A stretch of DNA of 64,000 nucleotides from Segeticoccus rhizosphaerae (GTDB lineage: Bacteria > Actinomycetota > Actinomycetes > Actinomycetales > Dermatophilaceae): NCBI RefSeq assembly GCF_009192725.1, contig NZ_VOHR01000001.1, forward strand, positions 1 to 64,000. The letters are read 5' to 3'. Positions 34,183 to 44,538 of the stretch are shown piece after piece (position 1 is the first letter of the stretch; every line of letters begins with the position of its first letter). The translations under genes and the position numbers were made by a program. A model generated the notes under the pieces. The model was not told the DNA's origin, did not search any database, and saw only the letters and a list, made by a program, of their open reading frames with translations.

Positions 34183-35685
34183 GTGGCCAGTACCTGCTGG
34201 GCATCGACCTCGGCACGGCCAGCAGCAAGGGGGTGCTGGCGACGCCTGACGGCGACATCGTGGCAACCATGACTCTTCCCCGCCCGCACAGCATGTCGCT
34301 TCCCGCGCCAGGGTGGGCGGAGATGGACTCGGGGACCTGGTGGGAGGACGTCGTCGAGATCTCCCGGGAACTCACGGAGCGAGTTGGATCCGACGCAGTC
34401 GCAGCGATCACCGTCAGCGGTGTAGGTCCCTGCCTACTGCTGACCGATGCAGCCGGCGCCCCGGTACGCCCCGCGATCCTCTACGGGATCGACATGCGGG
34501 CCACCGCGGAGATCGATGAACTGACTCGGAGACTCGGCGCAGCCGCTGTGCTCGAGCGATGTGCGACGCCCTTGACCACGCAGGCAGTCGGGCCGAAAGC
34601 CCTCTGGGTGCAGCGTCACGAGCCGGAGACCTGGGACCGCGCGGCGCGATGGTTCAACTCCAGCTCGTATGTCGCCTTCCGGCTCACTGGCGAGTACATC
34701 CTCGACCATCACACCGCCAGCCAGAGCGTGCCGCTCTACGACATTCATTCCGAGTCCTGGCACCAGCCCTGGTATGACCAGGTGATGGGTTCGATGCCTC
34801 AACCCCGACTCGCATGGCCGGCCGAGGTGGTCGGCTCGGTGACTGCGCGCGCAGCGGAGCAGACGGGGCTCCGACCCGGCACTCCAGTGTGCGCTGGCAC
34901 CGTGGACGCGTGGGCCGAAGCGCTCAGTGGCGGCGCACGAAAGCCCGGTGACCTGATGCTGATGTATGGCTCGACGATGTTCTTCGTCCAACAACTGCGC
35001 GCCGTCGCGCCCCACCCGCAACTGTGGAACACGGTGGGTGTCGAACCGGGGAGCCGCTGCCTGGCTGCGGGGATGTCGACGTCAGGAAGTTTGACCGACT
35101 GGCTACGCCAACTGGTCGGCGGCGTTCCATTCGAGACGCTCGTCGAGGAGGCAGCGGCGGCCCCGGCTGGCGCTGACGGGTTGCTCCTCCTCCCGTACTT
35201 CGCCGGCGAGCGCACCCCGATCTTCGATCGCCACGCCCGTGGCGTGATCGCGGGTCTCACGTTGCGACATCGACGCGGCCACTTGTTCCGAGCCGTCTAC
35301 GAGGGCATCGCCTTCGGCATCCGCCAGATCCTCGAACTTCTTGACACACCGGCCAATCCGGTCCAGCGACTCGTTGCAGTTGGTGGCGGCACGCAGGGTC
35401 GGCTTTGGACCCAGATCGTCAGCGATGTCACCGGTCGGGAGCAGGACGTCCCCGAGCAAACCATCGGTGCCAGCTACGGACGCCCTGATGTCGGCAATCG
35501 GTAGCGGGCTGGCGTCCGCGGACACCGATTGGTCCCGCGTCGACCACGTCATCAGTCCGGACGCAACGGTTCGGCCACTGTATGACGAGCTCTTCGACCA
35601 CTACGCGTCCCTGTACCCAGCCACCCGAGAACAGGCGCATGCGTTGGCCCGCCTGCAAGGCACTGCTTGGGACGCCGACGCCTGA
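34179..35685 (+). pseudogene. FGGY-family carbohydrate kinase, frameshifted near the C-terminus
   Basis: The intact frame begins MSGQYLLGIDLGTASSKG (ATPase-fold phosphate loop) and includes VCAGTVDAW, the substrate/ATP region PYFAGERTPIFD and the GGGTQ adenosine motif, as in xylulokinase-like FGGY kinases. The reading frame breaks at about 35478: after TIGASYG it should continue as DALMSAIGSG, but that sequence, with the last about 65 residues, is in another frame. A single missing base explains it. The open frame ends at 35504. Either a real inactivating mutation or a sequencing error. It would phosphorylate the ketose made by the neighbouring dehydrogenase and epimerase. Confidence 0.82.
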
Positions 35686-35743
35686 CACCGAAGCTGGTGA
35701 ACCCGGGCTCGTCCAGATTGTGTGGCGGATGGCGTCGATCCGC

Positions 35744-36136
35744 TCAGGCGCTTCCACTCCAGGGGGCCGGCACGAGGATCCAGAGCAGCTCTGCCTTCCT
35801 GGTGTCACTGACGTTGGTCCAGGTGTGTGGCTCGCCACCGGGGAAGGTCAAGGCGTCCCCTGCGGTGAGCCGTTGGGTGTGGTCGTTGAAGATGAGGTCT
35901 ACGGCTCCCTTGAGGACATGGACGACTTCGACTTGGCAGTTGATGGTGTAGAGGTCCCTGCCGCCGGTGCCCCCCGGCTCCGCTGTGGTGTGCATCAGCT
36001 GCAGGTTGGACTGCGACCGCGGCGTCATCAGTCGCTCGTCAACGCCCGTGCCGGCGAGGTTGATGGCAGGCGCCGATCTGTACCGCACCAGGGCGACGTC
36101 CGGGGAGCTGAAGAGCGTCCCGACATCCAGACTCAT
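35744..36136 (-). CDS. Cupin-domain protein, possibly a truncated XRE-cupin regulator
   Basis: This protein of about 130 residues is a single cupin barrel (HVLKGAVDLIFNDHTQRLTAGDALTFPGGEPHTW) of the sugar or small-molecule sensing type seen at the C-terminus of XRE-family regulators. Just before the chosen ATG the frame reads PSTVCQVMSLDVGTLF, which resembles the end of an XRE helix-turn-helix. The rest of such a domain is absent, because the gamma-glutamyltransferase gene ends at 36183. The gene may therefore be a 5'-truncated regulator. A stand-alone cupin is the alternative. Confidence 0.55.
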   Translation of the reverse strand: MSLDVGTLFSSPDVALVRYRSAPAINLAGTGVDERLMTPRSQSNLQLMHTTAEPGGTGGRDLYTINCQVEVVHVLKGAVDLIFNDHTQRLTAGDALTFPGGEPHTWTNVSDTRKAELLWILVPAPWSGSA

Positions 36137-36182
36137 GACCTGGCAGACGGTGCTGGGCTTCGACGCCGACCTCGGGCGCGCG

Positions 36183-38054
<1,872 letters not shown>

Positions 38055-38352
38055 GGGTGCCTCTCCTTCACAGGGCGTAAAAGATCCACCCATCACCATG
38101 GCCCCGCTCCTCGACCGGCGCAACAGTTGTGCACCGGAACCTGCCGCACGCAGTCCTCGTCAACCGAAGGACCAGGCACTGCCGTCGCAAGCATCGCGAT
38201 CTCGGCCACCGCTCGTTGACGAACTCGCCAAGGGCAAGGCGATGGGCAAGATCCTGAGGCGCTCAGCGAGGTAACCCTTGCAGCGACAAACTCCAGCGCA
38301 CTCGGGGGGCCACGCACGGCACGGCAGGCCGAAGGGCTCGCGCAGGGACCAG
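38055..38352. other. Intergenic region upstream of ggt
   Basis: About 298 bases lie between the ggt start and the end of the SnoaL-like gene, both on the minus strand. No conserved coding sequence or clear hairpin was seen. It must carry the ggt promoter; no convincing -35/-10 pair was found. Confidence 0.5.
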
Positions 38353-38898
38353 TTACCCGGCGGGATGCCGTTCGCTGCGGTGAGCGTGCCGCTTGGCTGC
38401 GCCCATGCGCAGGAGAAAGATCGGGGTGGGCGGGATCCAACCGAGCTGCTGGGCCATGCCGAGGTCGTCGCGGTTGGCCCAGTGCTCGCGAATGAGGTCA
38501 TCCTCGACCCGGAACCAGTGGGTCTGCGTGGCCCGGAACGGCTTGCCGGTGGGAGGGAATACGGAGTCGATGTCGCCGTCGTCGGTGTAGACCGCCCACG
38601 GAGCGGTGTGCGTGCCGCACATCGTGGAATCCACGGCGACCAGATCGCCGTCGGCCAGGGCGTGGTGGATCTCGTAGTGAAGACCGGCGAAGGCGGCACG
38701 CAGCCACCGCGCGGTGGACCAGAAGCAGTCGGGACCGGGGACGCGCGAGGCCGGCGGCTGGATCCGGTTCTCCCGGTCGCGAGCGTCCGGGTGGTAGAGC
38801 GCGTCGAACTCCTCCCGATCACCGGAGGCCATCGCGTGGATGCTGCGGACGGCCAGCGCGACCGGATCGGCGGACACGCCGAGCGTGAGGTCAGGCAT
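38353..38898 (-). CDS. SnoaL-like/NTF2-fold ester cyclase-type protein
   Basis: This 181-residue protein has the NTF2-like fold pattern of the SnoaL polyketide-cyclase family: ALAVRSIHAMASGDREEFDALYHPDARDR at the N-terminus, then HYEIHHALADGDLVAVDSTMCGTHTAPW and the THWFRVEDDLIREHW strand. Such proteins bind or isomerise small hydrophobic substrates or act as polyketide cyclases; this one's ligand is unknown. GGAG lies nine bases upstream of the chosen ATG. It is divergent from a TetR gene across a short region holding a perfect palindrome, so it is probably repressed by that regulator. Confidence 0.75.
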   Translation of the reverse strand: MPDLTLGVSADPVALAVRSIHAMASGDREEFDALYHPDARDRENRIQPPASRVPGPDCFWSTARWLRAAFAGLHYEIHHALADGDLVAVDSTMCGTHTAPWAVYTDDGDIDSVFPPTGKPFRATQTHWFRVEDDLIREHWANRDDLGMAQQLGWIPPTPIFLLRMGAAKRHAHRSERHPAG

Positions 38899-38916
38899 GG
38901 GAACCACTCCATTCGT

Positions 38917-38931
38917 TACAGTCCTACTGTA
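38917..38931. promoter_or_regulatory. TetR-type operator palindrome
   Basis: TACAGT-CCT-ACTGTA is a perfect 6-base inverted repeat centred in the 53-base gap between the divergent SnoaL-like and TetR genes. Position and symmetry fit an operator for the adjacent TetR regulator, controlling both genes. Confidence 0.65.
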
Positions 38932-38951
38932 CTCAAAGTTTGGGAGGACGC

Positions 38952-39587
38952 ATGCCAGCTGTCAAGAGGCCGTATGACGCGACTGGCCGCCGCGAGCAGG
39001 CCCGGGCGCGCCGGCATAGCGTGGTGCTGACCGCGCGGGACCTGTTCGAGCGCGACGGCTACCGCGCGACCACCGTGACCGCCATCGCGGACGCGGCTGG
39101 TGTGTCGCCGGAGATGGTCTACAAGACGTTCGGCACCAAAGCCGCCCTGGCCAAGGCCGTCTTCGACGTCACCCTCGCAGGGGACGACGAGCCGGTGCCG
39201 ATCCGCGAGCGACCAGCCATGGTCGCGCTGCGTGAGGAGCCGGACGTGCGACGCAAGATCGCGCTGTTCGTCGACGGGCTGACGCAGCGACTCGAACGTT
39301 CCGCAAGGATCCAGATCATGGTCCGCGACGGCCGGCACGTCGACGAGTCCCTCCAACCTGTCTGGGACCAGCTGTTGCAGGAGGGGCTAACCGGGATGCG
39401 GCTGCTGGGGCAGCAGCTCCTCGAGACCGGCCAGCTGCGGCCGGGCATCCAGCTCGACGAAGTTACCGATCTGCTCTGGAACTATCTCGCCATCGACCAC
39501 TACGAGCGCCTCGTCATGCTCAGAGGATGGACCATCAACCAGTATGGCGAGTGGCTCACTCGCGCCATCGACGCTGCACTGTCATAG
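38952..39587 (+). CDS. TetR family transcriptional regulator
   Basis: This 211-residue regulator has the TetR DNA-binding domain at about residues 15-60 (LTARDLFERDGYRATTVTAIADAAGVSPEMVYKTFG with the KTF turn), and a helical ligand-binding domain ending in LLWNYLAIDHYERLV. The ATG at 38952 follows GGAGG; the TTG 12 bases earlier would include the ribosome site and was rejected. It faces the SnoaL-like gene across a palindrome and likely controls it in response to a small hydrophobic ligand. Confidence 0.88.
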   Translation: MPAVKRPYDATGRREQARARRHSVVLTARDLFERDGYRATTVTAIADAAGVSPEMVYKTFGTKAALAKAVFDVTLAGDDEPVPIRERPAMVALREEPDVRRKIALFVDGLTQRLERSARIQIMVRDGRHVDESLQPVWDQLLQEGLTGMRLLGQQLLETGQLRPGIQLDEVTDLLWNYLAIDHYERLVMLRGWTINQYGEWLTRAIDAALS

Positions 39588-39748
39588 GAATGAGTGACCA
39601 CATACTCCGCGACCTGAGCGGACGTCAACGGGGCCTGCGGGCGGAGGCGGGCCTGTACCCGTAGGCAGTGCGAACCCAATTTTGTGGTTCGGCTGCGGCG
39701 TCGCCCGGAGGGGGTGTATAGCGGGAGGCAGCTCATCAGGAGGACCCC
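39588..39748. other. Intergenic region upstream of the VOC gene
   Basis: About 160 bases without coding features. It contains the AGGAGG ribosome site of the next gene; no clear promoter boxes or hairpins were seen. Confidence 0.4.
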
Positions 39749-40144
39749 ATGCTGACCAGTGCATCCGTCACCGCCAACATCCCCGCCGCGGATCTCGCGC
39801 GTGCTCGATCGTTCTACGCCGACACCCTCGGCCTGACGCCGGCCACCGAGCTGGGCGACGCCGGAATGCTGATCTACCACACCGACGGCGGGACCACCTT
39901 CAGCGTCTACCAGACCGACTACGCCGGTCAGGCCGGCCACACCATCGCCCAGTTCCACGTCGACGACGTCGTGGCCGAGGCGCGCGCCCTGCAAGCCAAG
40001 GGCGTCGCACTCGAGACCTATGACATGCCCGGCGTGGAGTGGGATGACGGCATCGCCGACATGGCCGGGATGGGCCACGCGGCCTGGTTCAAGGACAGCG
40101 AGGGCAACATCCTCTGCCTCGACTCCGGCTACCCGGAGGGGTGA
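39749..40144 (+). CDS. VOC family protein (glyoxalase/dioxygenase fold)
   Basis: This 131-residue protein has the two beta-alpha-beta-beta-beta modules of the vicinal oxygen chelate fold: SVTANIPAADLARARSFYADTLGLTP opens the first, and HTIAQFHVDDVVAEARALQAKGV with WFKDSEGNILCLD forms the second. Proteins of this size bind metal and act as glyoxalases, antibiotic-resistance proteins or epimerases; function is unassigned. AGGAGG lies seven bases upstream of the ATG. It is monocistronic and convergent with pxpC. Confidence 0.82.
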   Translation: MLTSASVTANIPAADLARARSFYADTLGLTPATELGDAGMLIYHTDGGTTFSVYQTDYAGQAGHTIAQFHVDDVVAEARALQAKGVALETYDMPGVEWDDGIADMAGMGHAAWFKDSEGNILCLDSGYPEG

Positions 40145-40214
40145 GCCGTCAAGCCGCGAGTCGTCGCGAACGGGGCCCGGCGCCGACACCAGGGGCGACC
40201 GCGCTGAAGGACGT

Positions 40215-41075
40215 CTATCGAGACGGGCGTGTGGTGAAGCGGAGCCCCTGACCGACCTGCAGCTGCCCACAGCGGTCCACGTCGTGGTCGGCGACATAGC
40301 CGATCACCGGATACCCCCCCGTGACCGGGTGGTCGGCCAGGAACAGCACCGGCGTGCCGGAGGGCGGGATCTGCAGCGCTCCGCGCATCATTCCCTCGCT
40401 GATGAGTTCACCGTTGTTGGTGCGTTCGAGCGGGATCCCGTCCAGGCGCAGACCGACTCGGTTGCTGTCCGGGGTCACCGTGTATCGCTGGTCGAGCAGG
40501 GAGAGCCATGCGTCGTCGCTGAACCAGTCGCGTCGAGGCCCGGGTAGGACCTGCACCCGAAGCTCATCGCCCGTCGGAGCTGGAACGGCCGCGACGTCCA
40601 CCCCGGGCATGGCATCCGTTGATGTCCCGATGGGGAGCCGGTCTCCGACGCTCAGGGGGTCCGGCCCCAGGCGAGCCAGCACGTCGGTGGACCGCGAGCC
40701 CAGCACGGGGTGCACGTCGATGCCGCCGCGGACCGCGAGGTAGCTGCGCGCGCCCACAGACGGCACCCCGAACCGCCACTGCTCGCCCCGGCGAAGAAGC
40801 ACGGGCGAGTTCAGGGGCACGCCCGGGCACGGCGCCCCGGTGACTGCGACCCAGAGGTCGCCCTCAGCGCGGACGACCAGGCCGCCGAGAGTGACCTCGA
40901 GGGCCGCGGCGCCGTTGGGGTTGCCGACCAGGCGGTTGGCCAACTGGTAGGAGGCTCGGTCACAGGCGCCGGAGCGGCCGATGCCCAGCGAGCCCTGCCC
41001 GGGTCGTCCTGAGTCCTGCACGGTGGTGAACGGGCCGGGCTCCACCACGGTCAGGGTTGCGAGGGTGTCGGTCAT
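40215..41075 (-). CDS. pxpC: 5-oxoprolinase subunit C (PxpC)
   Basis: This 286-residue protein belongs to the biotin-dependent-carboxyltransferase-like family and carries GPFTTVQDSGRPGQGSLG with the RSGACDRAS segment, the PxpC hallmark. With PxpA and PxpB it forms the ATP-dependent 5-oxoprolinase that opens 5-oxo-L-proline to L-glutamate. The ATG at 41075 overlaps the pxpB stop by four bases; an upstream in-frame extension runs into pxpB and was rejected. The order NRAMP-pxpA-pxpB-pxpC is compact, with overlaps at both internal junctions. Confidence 0.9.
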   Translation of the reverse strand: MTDTLATLTVVEPGPFTTVQDSGRPGQGSLGIGRSGACDRASYQLANRLVGNPNGAAALEVTLGGLVVRAEGDLWVAVTGAPCPGVPLNSPVLLRRGEQWRFGVPSVGARSYLAVRGGIDVHPVLGSRSTDVLARLGPDPLSVGDRLPIGTSTDAMPGVDVAAVPAPTGDELRVQVLPGPRRDWFSDDAWLSLLDQRYTVTPDSNRVGLRLDGIPLERTNNGELISEGMMRGALQIPPSGTPVLFLADHPVTGGYPVIGYVADHDVDRCGQLQVGQGLRFTTRPSR

Positions 41076-41689
41076 GACCGCCCTACGTCGACGAAGCGGA
41101 CCGGCGTGCCAGGACTGAGCAGTGCCGGGGGCTCTCGATCGATGTCGAAGACGGCGACCTCGGTGTGCCCGATCAACTGCCACCCACCGGGAGAAGCCTG
41201 CGGGTAGATCCCGCTGAACTCCCCTGCCAGTCCGACTGATCCAGCGGGGACGGAGGTGCGGGGGCTCTCTCGGCGTGGGATCTGCCAGGCGCCGCTGGCG
41301 GAGGTGATGTAGGCGAATCCGGGGGCGAATCCGCAGAAGGCGACAGTCCACTCGTCGGCAGTGTGTCGGCGGATGACTTCTGCCGCGTCACATCCGAGGA
41401 TCTTTGCCACGCCGTCGAGGTCCTGCCCGTCGTAGACCACCGGGATCTCCACCAGCTCTCCCGATTTCCGTGCCGCATGGCGTGGCTCGACGGCACGCAC
41501 TTCCCGCTCCACCGTGGACAGTTCAGTCACGTCCGGGTCGATGGACAGCAGGATGGTGCGCCCGGCAGGGACGACGTCGATCACGCCCTCGAGTTGGAGG
41601 TCGATCAGCGCGGTGTAGAGCGCGAGCACCTCGTCCAGGTGCTCCAGCTCGACCAGCAGTGCTGTACTCCCGCTCGGCAGGACACGCAT
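41072..41689 (-). CDS. pxpB: 5-oxoprolinase subunit B (PxpB)
   Basis: This 205-residue protein matches the KipI/PxpB family: an N-terminal half with SGSTALLVELEHLDEVLALY and a C-terminal cyclophilin-like half with CGFAPGFAYI, IPRRESPRTSVPAGSVGLAG and YPQASPGGWQLIG. It is the partner of PxpC in 5-oxoproline cleavage. Its ATG shares one base with the pxpA stop (TGATG) and its stop overlaps pxpC. KipI-type regulatory function is the alternative name for the family but the cluster with pxpA favours the enzyme. Confidence 0.9.
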   Translation of the reverse strand: MRVLPSGSTALLVELEHLDEVLALYTALIDLQLEGVIDVVPAGRTILLSIDPDVTELSTVEREVRAVEPRHAARKSGELVEIPVVYDGQDLDGVAKILGCDAAEVIRRHTADEWTVAFCGFAPGFAYITSASGAWQIPRRESPRTSVPAGSVGLAGEFSGIYPQASPGGWQLIGHTEVAVFDIDREPPALLSPGTPVRFVDVGRS

Positions 41690-42450
41690 CAGGGGGCGAA
41701 AGCGGAGAGCGACACGCCCGCCTCGCTCAAAGCATCCCGGACTTGCTGCGCAATGGTCACGGCGCCCGGGGTGTCGCCGTGGACACAGATCGAGCCGGGA
41801 GTGATGGTGAGGTCGCCGCCCTCCACATCCTTGATCGTGCCGCCGGTGGCCATCGCCACGCACCGCTGGGCGATGGCTGCGCCGTCATGCAGCACAGCTC
41901 CCTCCAGACGGCGCGACACCAAGGTGGCCTCCGGGGTGTAGGCACGGTCGGCGAAGGCCTCCTCGACCACCGTCAGGCCGGCCTCGCGGGCCTGACGCAC
42001 CCACGCGGAGCCGGGCAGCCCCAGCACTGGAAGTGTGCGGTCGTAGTCGAGCATGGCCTGCACCACTGCGGCGGCCTGCTCCTCATGGTGGACGATCGCG
42101 TTGTAGAGCGCGCCGTGCGGCTTGACGTAGCGCACCCGCGAGCCGGCCACCCGGGCAAATGCCTCGAGCGCGCCGATTTGATAGATCACGTCCTGGGTCA
42201 GCGCCTCCGGCTCGATGTCGATGAACCGGCGGCCGAAGCCGGGCAGGTCGCGGTAACCCACCTGGGCACCGATCGCGACGTCCTCCATGACCGCGCGCTC
42301 GCAGACCCGCCGCATGATGGAGGCGTCGCTCGCGTGGAAGCCACACGCGACGTTGGCGCTGGTGATGACCTTCAGCAGCGCGTCATCGTCACCGAGCGTC
42401 CAGTGGCCGAATCCCTCACCCAGATCCGAGTTCAGGTCGACGCTGGTCAT
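41689..42450 (-). CDS. pxpA: 5-oxoprolinase subunit A (PxpA, LamB/YcsF family)
   Basis: This 253-residue protein opens with [14 protein letters not shown] and the [18 protein letters not shown] segment typical of PxpA. The rest of the (beta/alpha) barrel includes VKPHGALYN and [14 protein letters not shown]-like sequence (here [16 protein letters not shown]). With PxpB and PxpC it catalyses ATP-dependent opening of 5-oxoproline. GGAGG precedes the ATG. It lies 30 bases downstream of the NRAMP-like transporter and is a paralogue of the gene at 49127-49885. Confidence 0.92.
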   Translation of the reverse strand: MTSVDLNSDLGEGFGHWTLGDDDALLKVITSANVACGFHASDASIMRRVCERAVMEDVAIGAQVGYRDLPGFGRRFIDIEPEALTQDVIYQIGALEAFARVAGSRVRYVKPHGALYNAIVHHEEQAAAVVQAMLDYDRTLPVLGLPGSAWVRQAREAGLTVVEEAFADRAYTPEATLVSRRLEGAVLHDGAAIAQRCVAMATGGTIKDVEGGDLTITPGSICVHGDTPGAVTIAQQVRDALSEAGVSLSAFAP

Positions 42451-42480
42451 AGTGTGCCTCCGCTTCCGTTGGGTGCCTGA

Positions 42481-43737
42481 TCAGTGGAACAGGTCGATCA
42501 CGGGACCGATCGACTTGATCGCGAGGTAGATGGTCAGCAGCCAGGCGAGCACCCCTATGACCACCAGCCAGCGAGGGTAGTCATAGCCGCCCAGCAGGTC
42601 GGTGCGTCGCCAGGCGACCCACATCACGATGCCGATGCCAACCGGCAGCAACAACCCGTTGAAGGCGCCGGCGAAGATGAGCAGCGTCACGGGGGCTGCC
42701 CCGATGGCCAGGAATATCCCCGTGGTGATGACGATGAAGCCCACCACCAGCAGGGAGCGGGTGCGCTCGGAGGTGCGGGTGCTGGAGGTGATGAAGGAGA
42801 TGCTCGTGTAGGAAGCGCCGATCACGCTGGTGATGGAGGCAGCCCACAGCACCACACCGAAGATGTGCAGACCGACCGTCCCGGCCGCGTGCTGGAACGC
42901 GGAGGCGGCCTGGCTTGCCGGGTCGAGCTTCGCACCCGACGCAACGACACCCAGGATCGCCAGGAAGAGGATGATCCGCATGACCCCGGTCACCAGCACC
43001 CCGATGATGGAGGTGCGGGTGATGTCTGCGACGTTCTGCGGCCCCGTGATCTTGGAGTCCAGCAACCGGTGGGCGCCGGCGTACACGATGTAGCCACCGA
43101 TGGTGCCGCCGATCAGCGTCGTCGTCGCCAGGAAGTCGACCTTCTCGGGCAGCACGACATTGCGCAGCGCTTGCCCCACCGGAGGGCCCGAGGTCACGGC
43201 GACGTAAGCGGTCAGACCGATCATCAACCCACCGAGCAGGATCACCAACCGGTCCATCGCCAGTCCGGCCCGCTTGTACACGAAGATCCCGATCGCGAAC
43301 AGCGCGGAGAGCGCGCCACCCCACTTGGGGGTCAGGCCGAACATCGCGTCGGTGCCCAGGCCGGCACCACTCACGTTGCCGACGTTGAAGACGAATCCAC
43401 CGATGAGCACGAGCGCGGCCATCACCCAGCCGAGTCCCGGGAGCACCAGGTTGCCCAGCTCCTGGGCCCGCTTTCCCGCGACCCCGATCACCCGCCATAC
43501 GTTCAGCTGTAGGGCGATGTCGACCAGGATCGAAATGATGATGGCGAAGGCGAACGCGGCGCCCAGTTGGACCGTGAACGACGTGGTCTGCGTGATGAAC
43601 CCGGGTCCGATGGCCGAGGTCGCCATCAGGAAGACCGCGCCGATCAGCGTCGTACGCGAGCCTGTCTTGCGGACGGCCCCAGCTGTGGCGGAGCTGTCTC
43701 CGGAAGGGGTTTGATCGGACTTCTCGACCGATGGCAT
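42481..43737 (-). CDS. NRAMP-fold transporter lacking the metal-binding motifs
   Basis: This protein of about 418 residues has eleven hydrophobic segments in the LeuT-like NRAMP arrangement. The first helix reads MATSAIGPGFITQTTS where metal-transporting NRAMPs have DPGN, and the sixth reads IGGTIGGYIVYAGAHRLL where they have MPH. The metal ligands Asp, Asn and Met are therefore missing, and manganese or iron transport is unlikely. Its place directly upstream of pxpABC suggests uptake of 5-oxoproline or a related acid. The start is unclear: ATG at 43737 was chosen over TTG at 43764. It diverges from the GntR gene. Confidence 0.83.
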   Translation of the reverse strand: MPSVEKSDQTPSGDSSATAGAVRKTGSRTTLIGAVFLMATSAIGPGFITQTTSFTVQLGAAFAFAIIISILVDIALQLNVWRVIGVAGKRAQELGNLVLPGLGWVMAALVLIGGFVFNVGNVSGAGLGTDAMFGLTPKWGGALSALFAIGIFVYKRAGLAMDRLVILLGGLMIGLTAYVAVTSGPPVGQALRNVVLPEKVDFLATTTLIGGTIGGYIVYAGAHRLLDSKITGPQNVADITRTSIIGVLVTGVMRIILFLAILGVVASGAKLDPASQAASAFQHAAGTVGLHIFGVVLWAASITSVIGASYTSISFITSSTRTSERTRSLLVVGFIVITTGIFLAIGAAPVTLLIFAGAFNGLLLPVGIGIVMWVAWRRTDLLGGYDYPRWLVVIGVLAWLLTIYLAIKSIGPVIDLFH

Positions 43738-43754
43738 GGACACACCATAGGGAG

Positions 43755-43763
43755 TGTTGAACA
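43755..43763. promoter_or_regulatory. Short palindrome between the NRAMP-like and GntR genes
   Basis: TGTT-G-AACA lies in the divergent region, and GGGTGT (43773-43778) pairs with ACACCC (43793-43798) nearby. Either could be the operator of the GntR regulator; neither is strong. Confidence 0.28.
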
Positions 43764-43833
43764 ATGCGACAAGGGTGTGTTTCTATCCGTGGACACCCGC
43801 CTTGCCCCACGAGCCCGAAGACGAAGGTGGAGG

Positions 43834-44538
43834 ATGACCGCACGACGAGGCACGGTCGCCGAACGCGCCGCCGAGATCTTGCGCCGACGTATCGTCGAGG
43901 GCAGCCTGCTGCCCGGCGAGCAACTCCGCGAGGAGCACCTGGTCGGGCCGCTCGGCATCTCGCGGAACACCTTGCGTGAGGCGTTTCGGCTGCTCGCGCA
44001 CGACGGTCTGCTGGTGCATCGGCTCAACTACGGCGTCTTCGTGCGTGAGCTCGGTGAGGCCGACCTCGTCGACGTCTACCACATGCGTCGACTCGTGGAG
44101 TGCGGCACGCTGCGATTACTGCCAGCCCTCGATCCCGACGAGCTCGCATCGGTCCGGGAGTCGGTGTATGACGGTGACGTGGCACAGCGGCGTGAGGACT
44201 GGCGGGCGCTCGGCACCGCCAACATGCGGTTTCACCAGGAGTTGGTCGGGCTCGGAGGCAGTCCGCACGCCGACGAGGTCGTCCGGCGACTGCTCGCCGA
44301 GCTACGGTTGGCGTTTCACGTCGTGGGTGACGCCCGCAAGTGGCACGAGCCCTACTTGGCCCGTAACCACGAGCTGCTGAGCCTGCTGGAGGCCGGGCAA
44401 GTCGAGCAGGCGGCCGATGAGCTTCAGCGCTACCTGCGCGACTCGGAGGACCAGCTGCTGTCCGCCTACCGCGCCGACAGCGCTCACGAACGCGGTCACG
44501 CGATCGTGGCTGCTCCTCAGGGAATCCCCTCCCGATGA
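43834..44538 (+). CDS. GntR family transcriptional regulator (FCD type)
   Basis: This 234-residue regulator has the winged helix-turn-helix at about residues 8-75 (VAERAAEILRRRIVEGSLLPGEQLREEHL, GISRNTLREAFRLLAHDGLL) and an all-helical FCD effector domain with the metal-site pattern HQEL and ARNHELLSLLEAG. FCD regulators sense carboxylic acids. It diverges from the 5-oxoprolinase operon and overlaps the LLM gene by four bases, so it probably controls both. The ATG at 43834 follows GTGGAGG closely. Confidence 0.9.
   Translation: MTARRGTVAERAAEILRRRIVEGSLLPGEQLREEHLVGPLGISRNTLREAFRLLAHDGLLVHRLNYGVFVRELGEADLVDVYHMRRLVECGTLRLLPALDPDELASVRESVYDGDVAQRREDWRALGTANMRFHQELVGLGGSPHADEVVRRLLAELRLAFHVVGDARKWHEPYLARNHELLSLLEAGQVEQAADELQRYLRDSEDQLLSAYRADSAHERGHAIVAAPQGIPSR

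Noticed and set aside
42481-43737. Annotation as a manganese or iron importer (MntH)
   Set aside because: The DPGN and MPH metal-binding motifs are replaced, so the usual automatic name would mislead.
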